A DNA stretch of 64,000 nt from Anaerosoma tenue (GCF_023161965.1 NZ_JALNTY010000004.1:62001-126000), one strand, 5' to 3'; positions 53,495 through 61,789 are shown, counted from the stretch's first letter. Program-made: numbers and translations. The notes: a model not told the origin generated them from the sequence alone.

Positions 53495-56065
53495 ATGACG
53501 GCACAAGTGATGAAGGGAATGCATAGGCGAGGCGCATTGTGGCGCGTCTTCGCCGCGTACGTGGCCTTCATACTCGCTCTGGCGGTAGCCGGACCGGGCA
53601 TGACGGTCCTCGCGGCGGAAGGCGAAGCAGTGCCACAGCCGCTTGCCGAGAAGGCGACGGAGGAGGTCCTGCCGGAAGTCCCGGCTGAGGATCCTCTGGA
53701 GGCCCCGGCAGAGGAGCCGCTCGAGCCAGCCACCGAGCCACCGGCGGACGAGCCGGAGCCGGTAGAGGATGCAGCTCCGGCCGATGAGCCTGAGGGCGAT
53801 GAAATCGCACTGCAGGCTTCGGTCGAGGCGCCCGTCGCGACGGTAGCTGCGCTTGTGGCTCCCGCCAAGGCGGAGAAGGACGAGGGTGACAACTCTTGGA
53901 TCTGCGCCGGCGGCGTGAAGCTTGATGGTTCGCCCCGCACCGGCACGTACACGTGGGATACGTCAGGCACCGAGGAGACTCCCACCACGCCGTCAGACTA
54001 CGAGCTCTCGATAGTCACCGCTATGACGGATGACGGCATGGTGATGAGCTTCACGTCCAACTACCCGGTCACCAAGGTCCGGGTGAAGGGCGGAGACGGC
54101 TACATTGACTATGATTACTCGCCTGGTGTGTTGTCAGGGTCTGGTCTGCATGCTCCGGTCAACGATTCCGGGAAGTATGCGGACATCAGCCACATCGTGT
54201 TCTGCTTCGACCTGAGCGAGCCTCACGACTCGCACATCATCGTGATGAAGTTCCGCGATGACGTTGTGACGAACGGCGAGCACGACGGCGGCGAGGGTTG
54301 GCTCGAAGGATTCGCCTTCGATCTCTATGAGGGCGCATCTGAGACCGGTCCGTGGACCAAGGTGGCCACCGAGACCACCACTGGCGCAAGCGGCCAGGCC
54401 GATTTCGGCATGTGGCCCACGGGTTGGTACAAGATCGTCGAGGTGTTGAGCCCCGCGCAGATTGCGGCAGGCGAGACCCCCACGTCGGGTGATCCGCTCG
54501 GCGAGATGGTCTTCTACCACACCGGGCAGGTCAACTCCGAGAAGCGTTTCGGCAACATCATCGAAGAGCTTCCCCCCGAGGAAGGCGACCTCGTGATCTA
54601 CAAGTTCCACGACCTCGATGAGGACGGGGAATACGACGAGGGCGAGCCGATGCTCGAGGGCTGGGAGTTCGAGATCTTCGTGGGCCAGAGCTTGACTGCA
54701 ACGGGTACCACCGGGGCCGATGGCTCGCTGTCGTTCCCGGGTCTGGACCCCGGCGAGTACAGCGCTACGGAGACGCTCGTGAGTGGCTGGGTCAACACCA
54801 CACCGCTCACTCAGAGCACCACGGTCGTTGATGGCGAGACGGCCGAGCTGTGGTTCGGCAACGTCGAGGAAGAGCTTCCTCCTGAGGAAGGCGACCTCGT
54901 GATCTACAAGTTCCACGACCTCGATGAGGACGGGGAATACGACGAGGGCGAGCCGATGCTCGAGGACTGGGAGTTCACGGTCACCGTCGAGACACCACCG
55001 CTTCAGATCGAGCAGGTCACCCCTTCGGCGATCATGCTGATCGGCACCGGTCTCACCGACGGTGACGGCATGCTCGAGTTCCTTGGCTTGGATCCCGCTG
55101 AGTACACCGTGACTGAGACGCTGCAGGACGGCTGGGTCAACACCACGCCGCTCACGCAGAAGGGGACCGTGGTCGATGGCGAGACCACCGAGGTATGGTT
55201 CGGCAACATCGAGGAAGAGCTTCCTCCTGAGGAAGGCGACCTCGTGATCTACAAGTTCCACGACCTCGATGAGGACGGGGAATACGACGAGGGCGAGCCG
55301 ATGCTCGAGGACTGGGAGTTCACGGTCACCGTGGAGTCCGAGCCCATCCTCAACGACCAGATCAACCCTTCGGCGATCATGCTGATCGGGACCGGTCTCA
55401 CCGACGGTGACGGCATGCTCGAGTTCCTTGGCTTGGATCCCGCTGAGTACACCGTGACCGAGACGCTGCAGGACGGCTGGGTCAACACCACGCCGCTCAC
55501 GCAGGTCGCGACGGTCGTCGATGGCGAGACCACCGAGGTATGGTTCGGCAACGTCGAGTTGTTCCTCCCGTTCACCGAACTGGACCTCGCAATCACCAAG
55601 GTGGCCGATCGTGACAGTGCCGCTCCTGGTGCTCTCGTGACATACACTTTGACCTACTGGAACAATGGCGAACTTGCTGCCGAGAACTACACGATCGTCG
55701 ATGATTTCGACGAGCGGTACGTCACCGTTGTCGATGCCAACGGCGGCGTCGTGTCGGGTGGGAAGATCACCTGGACGATGGCCGGTCCGCTTGCGCTCGA
55801 AGACGGTAAGCAGACGCTGACCTACACGGTGCGGATCGACGAGGACATGCCGGATGGCCGGACCAACGTCGACAACGTCGTTGTGATCGATCATCCGCAG
55901 GATGCCGATCCCACCAACAACTCCGACGATGAGCGCGTCGTGGTGCGGGTAGGCGAACCGTTCCTGCCGTTCACCGGTACGGAGGCGTGGCTGCTGCTTG
56001 CGGCAGCGTTGGCAGCCGGCACGGCCGGTCTGGCGCTCAGGCTTGCACCCCGCAAGACGTCGTAG
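53495..56065 (+). CDS. LPXTG-anchored surface adhesin with SdrD-B-like repeats
   Basis: This 856-residue protein has a signal peptide (FAAYVAFILALAVAGPG) and an acidic, proline-rich spacer. An N-terminal domain of about 200 residues follows. After it comes a B-type repeat variant (MKFRDDVVTNGEHDGGEG), then three SdrD-B-like repeats starting near residues 357, 459 and 574. Each carries the calcium-loop pattern DLDEDGEYDEGEP. A DUF11-like beta domain follows (about 697-815). The end has LPFTG at 824-828, a hydrophobic helix and a basic tail, the sortase signal. The ATG at 53495 follows GGAGG with eight-base spacing. Repeats 2 and 3 are almost identical at base level. Confidence 0.92.
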   Translation: MTAQVMKGMHRRGALWRVFAAYVAFILALAVAGPGMTVLAAEGEAVPQPLAEKATEEVLPEVPAEDPLEAPAEEPLEPATEPPADEPEPVEDAAPADEPEGDEIALQASVEAPVATVAALVAPAKAEKDEGDNSWICAGGVKLDGSPRTGTYTWDTSGTEETPTTPSDYELSIVTAMTDDGMVMSFTSNYPVTKVRVKGGDGYIDYDYSPGVLSGSGLHAPVNDSGKYADISHIVFCFDLSEPHDSHIIVMKFRDDVVTNGEHDGGEGWLEGFAFDLYEGASETGPWTKVATETTTGASGQADFGMWPTGWYKIVEVLSPAQIAAGETPTSGDPLGEMVFYHTGQVNSEKRFGNIIEELPPEEGDLVIYKFHDLDEDGEYDEGEPMLEGWEFEIFVGQSLTATGTTGADGSLSFPGLDPGEYSATETLVSGWVNTTPLTQSTTVVDGETAELWFGNVEEELPPEEGDLVIYKFHDLDEDGEYDEGEPMLEDWEFTVTVETPPLQIEQVTPSAIMLIGTGLTDGDGMLEFLGLDPAEYTVTETLQDGWVNTTPLTQKGTVVDGETTEVWFGNIEEELPPEEGDLVIYKFHDLDEDGEYDEGEPMLEDWEFTVTVESEPILNDQINPSAIMLIGTGLTDGDGMLEFLGLDPAEYTVTETLQDGWVNTTPLTQVATVVDGETTEVWFGNVELFLPFTELDLAITKVADRDSAAPGALVTYTLTYWNNGELAAENYTIVDDFDERYVTVVDANGGVVSGGKITWTMAGPLALEDGKQTLTYTVRIDEDMPDGRTNVDNVVVIDHPQDADPTNNSDDERVVVRVGEPFLPFTGTEAWLLLAAALAAGTAGLALRLAPRKTS
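54563..55558 (+). repeat. Three tandem near-identical repeats in the adhesin gene
   Basis: Units start at 54563, 54869 and 55214, that is 306 and 345 bases apart. Each opens with the same stretch of about 95 bases, differing by only a few bases. Units 2 and 3 are nearly identical along almost their whole length. The pattern allows change of repeat number by recombination. Confidence 0.9.
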
Positions 56066-56110
56066 CGCACACCGGTTGTGAGGGGCCCGGCACTGTCCGA
56101 CTGCCGGGGC

Positions 56111-56140
56111 GAGGGGCGCACTCGAGAGGGTGCGCCCCTC
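56111..56140 (+). terminator. Terminator of the adhesin gene
   Basis: GAGGGGCGCAC pairs perfectly with GTGCGCCCCTC around an eight-base loop, followed by TTTGTG. It lies 45 bases after the adhesin stop. Confidence 0.85.
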
Positions 56141-56156
56141 TTTGTGCGCATACAAC

Positions 56157-56186
56157 GAGACCCCGGGGAGGGAGGTCCGGGGTCTC
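56157..56186 (-). terminator. Terminator of the secreted HExxH gene
   Basis: GAGACCCCGG and CCGGGGTCTC pair perfectly around a ten-base loop, 27 bases downstream of the HExxH stop on the minus strand. It is followed by a short GTTGTA. Confidence 0.65.
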
Positions 56187-56213
56187 GTGTCGCTCCTATG
56201 GGGGTGCCGCGTC

Positions 56214-56810
56214 TTACAGCGCCGGGATGTTCTCGCCCCAGTCGATGACACCGTTGTCACGCCAGTCGAGGATGTGTCCCACCTCGTGGGCGATGATGCG
56301 CTCCAGGCTGCTGGTGTGCGTGGGGCTGATCACGATGCGGCCCGACTGGTAGTAGCAGATCGCCTGGTATCCCTTGGCGTCGCCGAAGGTGACGGTCGAG
56401 CCGGCGAGGATCGGGTACTTGGAGATGTAGCGGGCCAGGATCGACCGCGCGGTTGCCGTCTCGTCAACGGGAGCGGAGGTGGTGCTGCGGGCGCTTGAGC
56501 TCGTGGTGGATGCCGACGAAGTCCGGGTGCTGCTGGTGCGGGCCGCGCTTGTGGCGGCTGGCGCGGGCGCCTCGATCTTCGTGGCCGTGCGTGCGGCGGT
56601 GCGAACGCTCTTCGCGAGCGGCTCGACCGAGTCCGCGACGAGTGCCGCTGTGTGCGTTTCGGCACTGAGCCTGTTGCGGAAGACGCCGCCGATGTTGGCT
56701 GCGGCGACCGCGTCATCGACCGGTGCGAAGCCTGCGACGAGAACGAGTGCGAGGGCAACGAGCGTGGTCGCCGCTGCGAACCTCATCGTCCGGGTGGTGA
56801 TGCTGGTCAT
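56214..56810 (-). CDS. Secreted putative metalloprotease (HExxH)
   Basis: This 198-residue protein has a signal peptide (FAAATTLVALALVLVAGF) and a long Ser/Thr/Ala-rich spacer (about 60-110). A C-terminal domain has HEVGHILDWRD near residue 174. HExxH supplies two zinc ligands. The Asp six residues after it sits where the third ligand lies in snapalysin-type metzincins (HExxHxxGxxD), although the glycine is Asp here. The domain ends only 24 residues after the start of HExxH, so activity needs proof. Its leader holds a c-di-GMP riboswitch. The ATG at 56810 fits the signal peptide; an upstream start is less likely. Confidence 0.8.
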   Translation of the reverse strand: MTSITTRTMRFAAATTLVALALVLVAGFAPVDDAVAAANIGGVFRNRLSAETHTAALVADSVEPLAKSVRTAARTATKIEAPAPAATSAARTSSTRTSSASTTSSSARSTTSAPVDETATARSILARYISKYPILAGSTVTFGDAKGYQAICYYQSGRIVISPTHTSSLERIIAHEVGHILDWRDNGVIDWGENIPAL

Positions 56811-56845
56811 GGTGGATCGCCCCTTGTTCGAGTTCCTCGCGCACA

Positions 56846-56886
56846 TCGGCCCGACTTCTCCTCAAGGCGCAGAGGTGTCGGGCCGA
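56846..56886 (-). promoter_or_regulatory. Ten-base-pair hairpin, expression platform of the riboswitch
   Basis: TCGGCCCGAC and GTCGGGCCGA pair perfectly; the loop itself holds CCTC/GAGG. On the minus strand it lies between the riboswitch and the start codon of the HExxH gene. It is a candidate terminator or switch hairpin, though no T-run follows. Confidence 0.55.
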
Positions 56887-56899
56887 CAACGCGTGGCTC

Positions 56900-56995
56900 G
56901 TACCTTCGGCAATCCGGCTGTCGTGGGAAGCGAGGCTTCCGGTAGACCCGTGATTTTGCGAAGCCGACCTTTCGGCCGACCGTGCCTTTTCGGGA
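56900..56995 (-). ncRNA. Cyclic-di-GMP-I (GEMM) riboswitch
   Basis: Read on the minus strand, the leader shows the class I pattern in order. First a GGCA that pairs with a later TGCC, then a stem closed by a GAAA tetraloop (GGCCGAAAGGTC). The conserved CGCAAAATCACGGGTCTA follows, a second hairpin (GGAAGC...GCTTCC), and the closing ACAGCCGGATTGCCG. The order and spacing match GEMM RNAs known from Geobacter and other bacteria. The 5' end is about 90 bases from the protease start. Whether c-di-GMP turns the gene on or off is unknown. Confidence 0.82.
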
Positions 56996-57060
56996 GCGAT
57001 CCGATGTTCGCTTTTCAATCCTGCCGTACACTTCTCATATCGGCAGCGGTACGGCTGGTC

Positions 57061-57088
57061 TTTATAGCATATTGTGTCGTTCGTCACA
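57061..57088 (-). promoter_or_regulatory. Promoter of the HExxH gene
   Basis: On the minus strand TATAAA (57066-57061) is a good -10; a weak TGTGAC (57088-57083) lies 16 bases upstream. Transcription would begin about 60 bases before the riboswitch. The -35 overlaps the first CRP-like site. Confidence 0.45.
57073..57088. promoter_or_regulatory. CRP-type site 1 in the protease/sortase intergenic region
   Basis: TGTGT-CGTTCG-TCACA is one mismatch from TGTGA-N6-TCACA. Its centre is 23 bases from the next site. Confidence 0.5.
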
Positions 57089-57095
57089 GGATTCT

Positions 57096-57111
57096 TGTGA
57101 GGAACGTCACA
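57096..57111. promoter_or_regulatory. CRP-type site 2, perfect consensus half-sites
   Basis: TGTGA-GGAACG-TCACA is a perfect match to the CRP palindrome. It lies 26 bases before the sortase start and about 50 bases upstream of the predicted protease transcription start. Confidence 0.62.
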
Positions 57112-57136
57112 CCGCTCGAGCGGAGGTCTGCAGAAC

Positions 57137-57808
57137 GTGCGCCTACGGGATCGCTGGATACGCGCAACAGGGAACCTCCTGCTCGGCGTCGCCCTAGGCC
57201 TTGGGTCGTACTACGGGCTCACGACCCTCGTCGGCTCCCATGCCCAGGAGGTCCTGCGCGACGAGGCGGCTGCGGTGGCTCCCTACCGGGCCGAGGCGCC
57301 CGACAAGGTCCTCGAGGCGCCCGATGGCCCCGCCCTGGACTTCTCTGGGTGGCATGAGGAGGACGAGGCGCACTGGCGGTCGCTCGATGCGGGTGCGGTG
57401 TTCGGGAGGATCGTGATCCCGGCGATCGGGTTGGATACCCTCGTGGTGAACGGCGTGAGTACCGCTGACCTGCGAAAAGGTCCCGGATGGATCGACTGGA
57501 CCGATCTCCCGGGGCCGGAGGGCACCTGCGGCATATCGGGACACCGCACGACCTACGGCGCGCCGTTCGCACGCGTGGATGAGCTCGTGCAGGGTGATAC
57601 CATCGACCTGTACTCACCGTACCGGCGCTATCGCTATTCTGTGACCGGTACGGTGATAGTGCGTCCGGACCAGATCGAGGTCGTAGCGCCAACGGAGCAC
57701 CCCTCATTGACGCTCACGGCCTGTCATCCGCCGTACAGCGCACGGTATCGCATAGCGGTACAGGCGGAACTCGTCGAAGTGCGGCGCGTCTCCGGAGATG
57801 CGCCATAG
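57137..57808 (+). CDS. Sortase (class D/E type)
   Basis: This 223-residue protein has an N-terminal membrane helix (about 10-32), an external spacer, then the sortase barrel. The catalytic His136 is in ISGHRTTYG, Cys196 is in LTLTACHPPYS, and an arginine follows in SARYRIAV. It should link LPxTG-type proteins such as the neighbouring LPFTG adhesin to the cell wall. The GTG start is ten bases after GGAGG. It lies divergent to the HExxH gene. Confidence 0.93.
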   Translation: MRLRDRWIRATGNLLLGVALGLGSYYGLTTLVGSHAQEVLRDEAAAVAPYRAEAPDKVLEAPDGPALDFSGWHEEDEAHWRSLDAGAVFGRIVIPAIGLDTLVVNGVSTADLRKGPGWIDWTDLPGPEGTCGISGHRTTYGAPFARVDELVQGDTIDLYSPYRRYRYSVTGTVIVRPDQIEVVAPTEHPSLTLTACHPPYSARYRIAVQAELVEVRRVSGDAP

Positions 57809-57817
57809 GGAGGCAGC

Positions 57818-58759
57818 ATGAGGGTGGTCGTAACGGGAGGCGCCGGATTCATCGGCGGTAATCTGGTCCACGCGCTGCTGGGTGGCGGGGCCGAGGTGAC
57901 GATCATCGACGACCTCTCAACAGGGTCGATGGACAACGTGCACCCGGCAGCCGCCTTCCGATGCCTGGACGTGCTGTCTCCGGAGGCGGCACAAGCCATC
58001 AGCGATGCGCATCCGGACGTGGTGGTCCACCTCGCCGCACAGGTGAGCGTTGCCGCTTCGCTGGCGGATCCGGCGTTCGACCGGGCGGTGAACGTAGATG
58101 GGACGCGCGCTGTGGCTGAGGCCGCGGTCGCTGCGGGTGCAAGGCGGGTCCTGTCGGCGTCCTCTGCCGCCGTGTACGGAGAACCGCAGGAGCTGCCGCT
58201 CACCGAGACGTCGCCCACTGCGCCTGCTGTGCCGTACGGCGCATCCAAGCTGGAGGCTGAGGGCGTCATCGCGGAGGTGCTGCGACCGGCGGGCGTGGAC
58301 TTCGCTTCTCTGCGGTTCGCGAACGTCTACGGACCCCGTCAGCGAGCCGAGGGTGAGGGAGGCGTGGTGGCGGAGTTCGCCTCTCGTATGGCGCGCGGTG
58401 AGACGCCGGTGATATTCGGCTCGGGCAGCCAGACCAGGGACTTCATCTACGTGGCCGACGTGGTCAACGCGTGTGTCCTGGCTGCGACCCACGAGGGGGT
58501 ACTCGCCCATCCCGGCGTGAGCGGCCCCGCGTACAACATCTCCACGGGGACGGCGACGTCCGTGAACATGCTGGCCGAGGGGCTGCGGGTGGCCATGCGG
58601 TACCCCGGGGCGATCGAGCGGGCGGATGCCCGCGAGGGGGACGTCGAAGAAAGCGTCCTCTCTCCCGCAAAAGCGGCGGATGCCTTCGGCTGGAGCGCAG
58701 CGGTGGAACTGCAGGCCGGACTCGCCGCGACCGGGACCTGGTTCATGCAGCAGTCGTGA
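57818..58759 (+). CDS. NAD-dependent sugar epimerase/dehydratase (GalE-like)
   Basis: This 313-residue short-chain dehydrogenase has the NAD-binding VVVTGGAGFIGGNLVHALL and the VVHLAAQVSV segment. Ser and Tyr-x-x-x-Lys lie in SASSAAVYG and PYGASKLEAE, and NVYGPRQ and GSGSQTRDFIYVADV follow. This is the UDP-glucose 4-epimerase group. It starts nine bases after the sortase stop and may supply sugars for surface glycans, by context. Confidence 0.9.
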   Translation: MRVVVTGGAGFIGGNLVHALLGGGAEVTIIDDLSTGSMDNVHPAAAFRCLDVLSPEAAQAISDAHPDVVVHLAAQVSVAASLADPAFDRAVNVDGTRAVAEAAVAAGARRVLSASSAAVYGEPQELPLTETSPTAPAVPYGASKLEAEGVIAEVLRPAGVDFASLRFANVYGPRQRAEGEGGVVAEFASRMARGETPVIFGSGSQTRDFIYVADVVNACVLAATHEGVLAHPGVSGPAYNISTGTATSVNMLAEGLRVAMRYPGAIERADAREGDVEESVLSPAKAADAFGWSAAVELQAGLAATGTWFMQQS

Positions 58760-59316
58760 AGGATCCCGCGGACATCACCGGCGAGGCGAAGCGGCTCGAT
58801 GCTCTCTTCCGGGCGAAGGCGCAGGCGGAGATAGCTGCTGCCGAGGCCGTTGCAGGCGACAACGGCTCTGTGAGAGGGCAGGGCGACGAACTCGCAGACG
58901 TGCTGCTCGTCAAGGGTGAGCCCGGGCCCGGTGACCTCGACGCGGGCCGTGCTCTCGCGGGCGCTGATGGAGAAGCAGCAGGTAAGGCGCTTGACGCGCT
59001 CGGAGTGGCATCGGAGCGGTTCGCTTTCTGTACGCGGTCAGCGGACCTGCCGGAGGCCACCCGGCTCGAGCGGACGCGCCTCATGGTGGAGGCGGTCGAC
59101 CCGCGGATCGTGGTCGCGCTCGATCCCCTGGCCGCCGAGGACATCCTGGACGCCTACGGTTGCGAAGCCGTGCCGCCGGGGACGCTCACCTACGTGCAAG
59201 GCCGCGCCTTCGTCGCCCTCGAAGGACTTGAGGCGTCGCTCTCCGACGAGGCCCTGAAGAGGCGCGTGTGGCGACAGCTCAAGGCTCTAGGTCCGCTCGG
59301 GCAGGCCGGACAGTAA
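58756..59316 (+). CDS. Protein resembling a degenerate uracil-DNA glycosylase
   Basis: This 186-residue protein has a central part ADVLLVKGEPGPGDLDAGRA followed by GADGEAAGKALDALGV and FAFCTR. This follows the order of family 4-type uracil-DNA glycosylases (GEAPG...GR.F.G.AG..LD..L), but key residues are changed. The GTG start overlaps the epimerase stop. If it is a UDG relative it has probably lost activity; the resemblance is by eye and weak. Confidence 0.5.
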   Translation: MKDPADITGEAKRLDALFRAKAQAEIAAAEAVAGDNGSVRGQGDELADVLLVKGEPGPGDLDAGRALAGADGEAAGKALDALGVASERFAFCTRSADLPEATRLERTRLMVEAVDPRIVVALDPLAAEDILDAYGCEAVPPGTLTYVQGRAFVALEGLEASLSDEALKRRVWRQLKALGPLGQAGQ

Positions 59317-59342
59317 GACAGGCGCCCCGGGGGACGCCTGTC
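59317..59342 (+). terminator. Terminator of the sortase-epimerase operon
   Basis: GACAGGCG pairs with CGCCTGTC; the loop also holds CCCC/GGGG. It starts right after the last stop codon. Confidence 0.7.
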
Positions 59343-59365
59343 GAGACCTTGCGCGCGGGCTGTGA

Positions 59366-59554
59366 TCAGTCTTCCTCGATCTCCGTGATCGCGCCCATCG
59401 GGCACTCCTCCATGCACGTGCCGCATGCCGTGCAGTCCTCTTCGTTCACCGGCTGAGCGACATCGTTCACGAGGTCGAGCACGCCCTCAGGGCACACGTC
59501 CACGCAGATGCCGCAGCCGGAGCATTCATCCACATCGATGATCGGTCGGGGCAT
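59366..59554 (-). CDS. Small 2[4Fe-4S] ferredoxin
   Basis: This 62-residue protein has two clusters CSGCGICVDVCP and CTACGTCMEECP, in the spacing of clostridial-type ferredoxins, with an acidic end. The ATG at 59554 has an AAGGAG site. It is transcribed alone from a recognisable promoter. It could carry electrons for the 2-oxoacid oxidoreductase; this is inference. Confidence 0.93.
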   Translation of the reverse strand: MPRPIIDVDECSGCGICVDVCPEGVLDLVNDVAQPVNEEDCTACGTCMEECPMGAITEIEED

Positions 59555-59574
59555 AGAGACTCCTTCGTTTCGAA

Positions 59575-59592
59575 CGCCGCATCCGTGCGGCG
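59575..59592 (-). promoter_or_regulatory. Hairpin in the ferredoxin 5' leader
   Basis: CGCCGCA and TGCGGCG pair over seven bases around a four-base loop, about 20 bases before the ferredoxin ATG and just upstream of its ribosome site. It may stabilise the mRNA or tune translation. Confidence 0.35.
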
Positions 59593-59610
59593 GTGGGCAC
59601 ATCGCGGCGG

Positions 59611-59640
59611 ATGATACAGAAGGCCCGGCAAGCGTGTAAA
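59611..59640 (-). promoter_or_regulatory. Promoter of the ferredoxin gene
   Basis: On the minus strand TTTACA (59640-59635) and TATCAT (59616-59611) are separated by 18 bases, close to sigma-70 consensus. Confidence 0.6.
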
Positions 59641-59777
59641 GGAGCGTAGGCCGCTGCAGGTCGAGCGGTCCGGAACCGCTGCTGAGCGGCGGTAGGTCAT
59701 TCGCGTACGCGCGCATGCAGGAGATATGCTGCGCACCGGCCCACAGCCTCGCGTATTGCATGGCTGTTACAGATAAC

Positions 59778-59806
59778 TTGACAATGGAACACTTAGATTT
59801 CATACT
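59778..59806 (+). promoter_or_regulatory. Promoter of the dnaK operon
   Basis: TTGACA (59778-59783) and CATACT (59801-59806) are separated by exactly 17 bases, nearly perfect sigma-70 consensus. The rest of the 346-base gap (59555-59900) holds the ferredoxin promoter and a leader of about 90 bases. No CIRCE or CTTGAGT-N7-ACTCAAG (HAIR) repeat was found. Confidence 0.75.
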
Positions 59807-59900
59807 GCGAAAGGCGCCGGCTCAGTGTCGGCGCACTGCGCTGCACTCTGTGAACAAGCCGCTCCGGTGCGACCGGGGGGATTCGAAAGGAGCACTACCC

Positions 59901-61787
59901 ATGGGCAAGATCATCGGCATCGACCTCGGTACGACGAACTCGGCTGTCGCGGTCCTCGAGGGCGGCGAGCCCACGATCATCGTGAACGCCGAGGGCGATC
60001 GCACCACGCCGTCGGTCGTCGCGTTCCGCAAGGATGGCGAGCGTATCGTCGGCAAGGCGGCCAAGAACCAGGCCGTGACGAACCCGGAACACACCATCAC
60101 CTCGATCAAGCGCTTCATCGGCCGCAAGTACGAGGAGACCTCCTCCGAGCGCGGCACCATCGCGTACAACGTGGAGAAGGGCAAGGACGGCCGTTCGGTC
60201 GTGATGGTCGAGGACAAGCGCTACACGCCCGAGGAGATCTCGGCCATGGTGCTGCAGAAGCTCAAGGCCGACGCCGAGGCGTACCTCGGCCATCCGGTCA
60301 CCGAGGCGGTCATCACCGTTCCGGCCTACTTCAACGACATGCAGCGTCAGGCCACCAAGGACGCGGGTAAGATCGCGGGCCTCGAGGTCAAGCGCATCAT
60401 CAACGAGCCCACGGCGGCGGCGCTGGCGTACGGCCTCGACAAGGGCGCTCACGACCAGACCATCCTGGTGTTCGACCTTGGCGGCGGCACGTTCGACGTG
60501 TCCGTCCTCGAGATCGGCGAGGGCGTCTTCGAGGTGAAGTCCACCTCGGGTGACAACCACCTCGGCGGCGATGACTGGGACCAGCGCATCATCGATTGGC
60601 TTGCCGACAAGTTCAAGGCCGATCACGGCATCGACCTGCGCAACGACAAGATGGCGCTGCAGCGCCTGCGCGCGGAGGCGGAGAAGGCGAAGATGGAACT
60701 CTCCACCACGCAGACCGCGCAGATCAACCTGCCGTTCATCACGGCGGATGCGAGCGGCCCGAAGCACCTCGACTACACGCTCACGCGCGCCGAGTTCCAG
60801 AAGATCACTTCTGACCTGCTCGAGCGGTGCCGTAAGCCGGTCCAGGCCGCGCTCAAGGACGCCGGGGTCAAGTCCGGCGACCTCGACCACGCGATCCTGG
60901 TCGGCGGTTCCACGCGCATGCCGGCGGTCCAGGAGCTGGTGAAGCAACTCACCGGCAAGGACCCGCACAAGGGCGTCAATCCGGACGAGGTCGTGGCCAT
61001 CGGCGCGGCTATCCAGGGCGGCGTGCTTGGCGGCGACGTGAAAGATATCCTCCTGCTCGACGTGACGCCGCTCGCACTCGGCGTTGAGACGCTTGGCGGC
61101 GTGATGACCAAGCTGATCGAGCGCAACACGACCATCCCCACGCGCAAGAGCGAGACCTTCACCACGGCGGCGGACGGTCAGACGAGCGTGGAGATCCACG
61201 TGCTGCAGGGCGAGCGGGAGATGGCCGCGTACAACAAGACGCTCGGGAAGTTCCATCTCATGAACATCCCGCCCGCGCCCCGCGGCGTGCCGCAGATCGA
61301 AGTGGCCTTCGACATCGACGCCAACGGCATCGTGAACGTCTCGGCCAAGGATCTGGGCACGGGGCAGGAGCAGAAGATCACCATCACGGGCACGACCGCT
61401 CTCTCGGACGAGGAAGTCGACCGTATGGTCAACGACGCCGAGGCGCACGCGGACGAGGATCTCAAGAAGAAGGAAGAGGCGGAGGTGCGCAACAACGCCG
61501 ACACACTGGTGTACGGCACCGAGAAGACGCTCTCAGACCTGGGCGACAAAGTACCCGAGGATACGAAGAGCGAGATCCAGTCGGCCATCGCGGACGTGAA
61601 GACGGCGCTCGAGGGTGACGACACCGAGGCCATCAAGACCGCCACGACCGGCCTGCAGGAGAAGAGCTACAAGCTTGCGGAGATCGTGTACCAGCAGGTA
61701 CAGGAGGAGCAGGCTGCCGAGGGTGAGACCACGCCCGAAGCGGACGAGGAAGTGGCCGACTACGAGGTCGTCGACGAGGACGAGTAG
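59901..61787 (+). CDS. dnaK: Chaperone DnaK (Hsp70)
   Basis: This 628-residue protein has [14 protein letters not shown], the connecting [13 protein letters not shown] and [14 protein letters not shown] of the ATPase domain, a linker [14 protein letters not shown] and a helical lid. The acidic C-terminal tail ends EVVDEDE. The ATG at 59901 follows AAAGGAG. It is the first gene of dnaK-grpE-dnaJ-hspR. Confidence 0.98.
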   Translation: MGKIIGIDLGTTNSAVAVLEGGEPTIIVNAEGDRTTPSVVAFRKDGERIVGKAAKNQAVTNPEHTITSIKRFIGRKYEETSSERGTIAYNVEKGKDGRSVVMVEDKRYTPEEISAMVLQKLKADAEAYLGHPVTEAVITVPAYFNDMQRQATKDAGKIAGLEVKRIINEPTAAALAYGLDKGAHDQTILVFDLGGGTFDVSVLEIGEGVFEVKSTSGDNHLGGDDWDQRIIDWLADKFKADHGIDLRNDKMALQRLRAEAEKAKMELSTTQTAQINLPFITADASGPKHLDYTLTRAEFQKITSDLLERCRKPVQAALKDAGVKSGDLDHAILVGGSTRMPAVQELVKQLTGKDPHKGVNPDEVVAIGAAIQGGVLGGDVKDILLLDVTPLALGVETLGGVMTKLIERNTTIPTRKSETFTTAADGQTSVEIHVLQGEREMAAYNKTLGKFHLMNIPPAPRGVPQIEVAFDIDANGIVNVSAKDLGTGQEQKITITGTTALSDEEVDRMVNDAEAHADEDLKKKEEAEVRNNADTLVYGTEKTLSDLGDKVPEDTKSEIQSAIADVKTALEGDDTEAIKTATTGLQEKSYKLAEIVYQQVQEEQAAEGETTPEADEEVADYEVVDEDE

Positions 61788-61789
61788 AT

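Noticed and set aside
54134-56260. Minus-strand frame of about 700 codons opposite the adhesin
   Set aside because: It only mirrors the adhesin repeats and lacks a plausible start.
59895-61448. Minus-strand frame of about 517 codons opposite dnaK
   Set aside because: This is the well-known antisense open frame of dnaK genes; no ribosome site or independent domain supports it.
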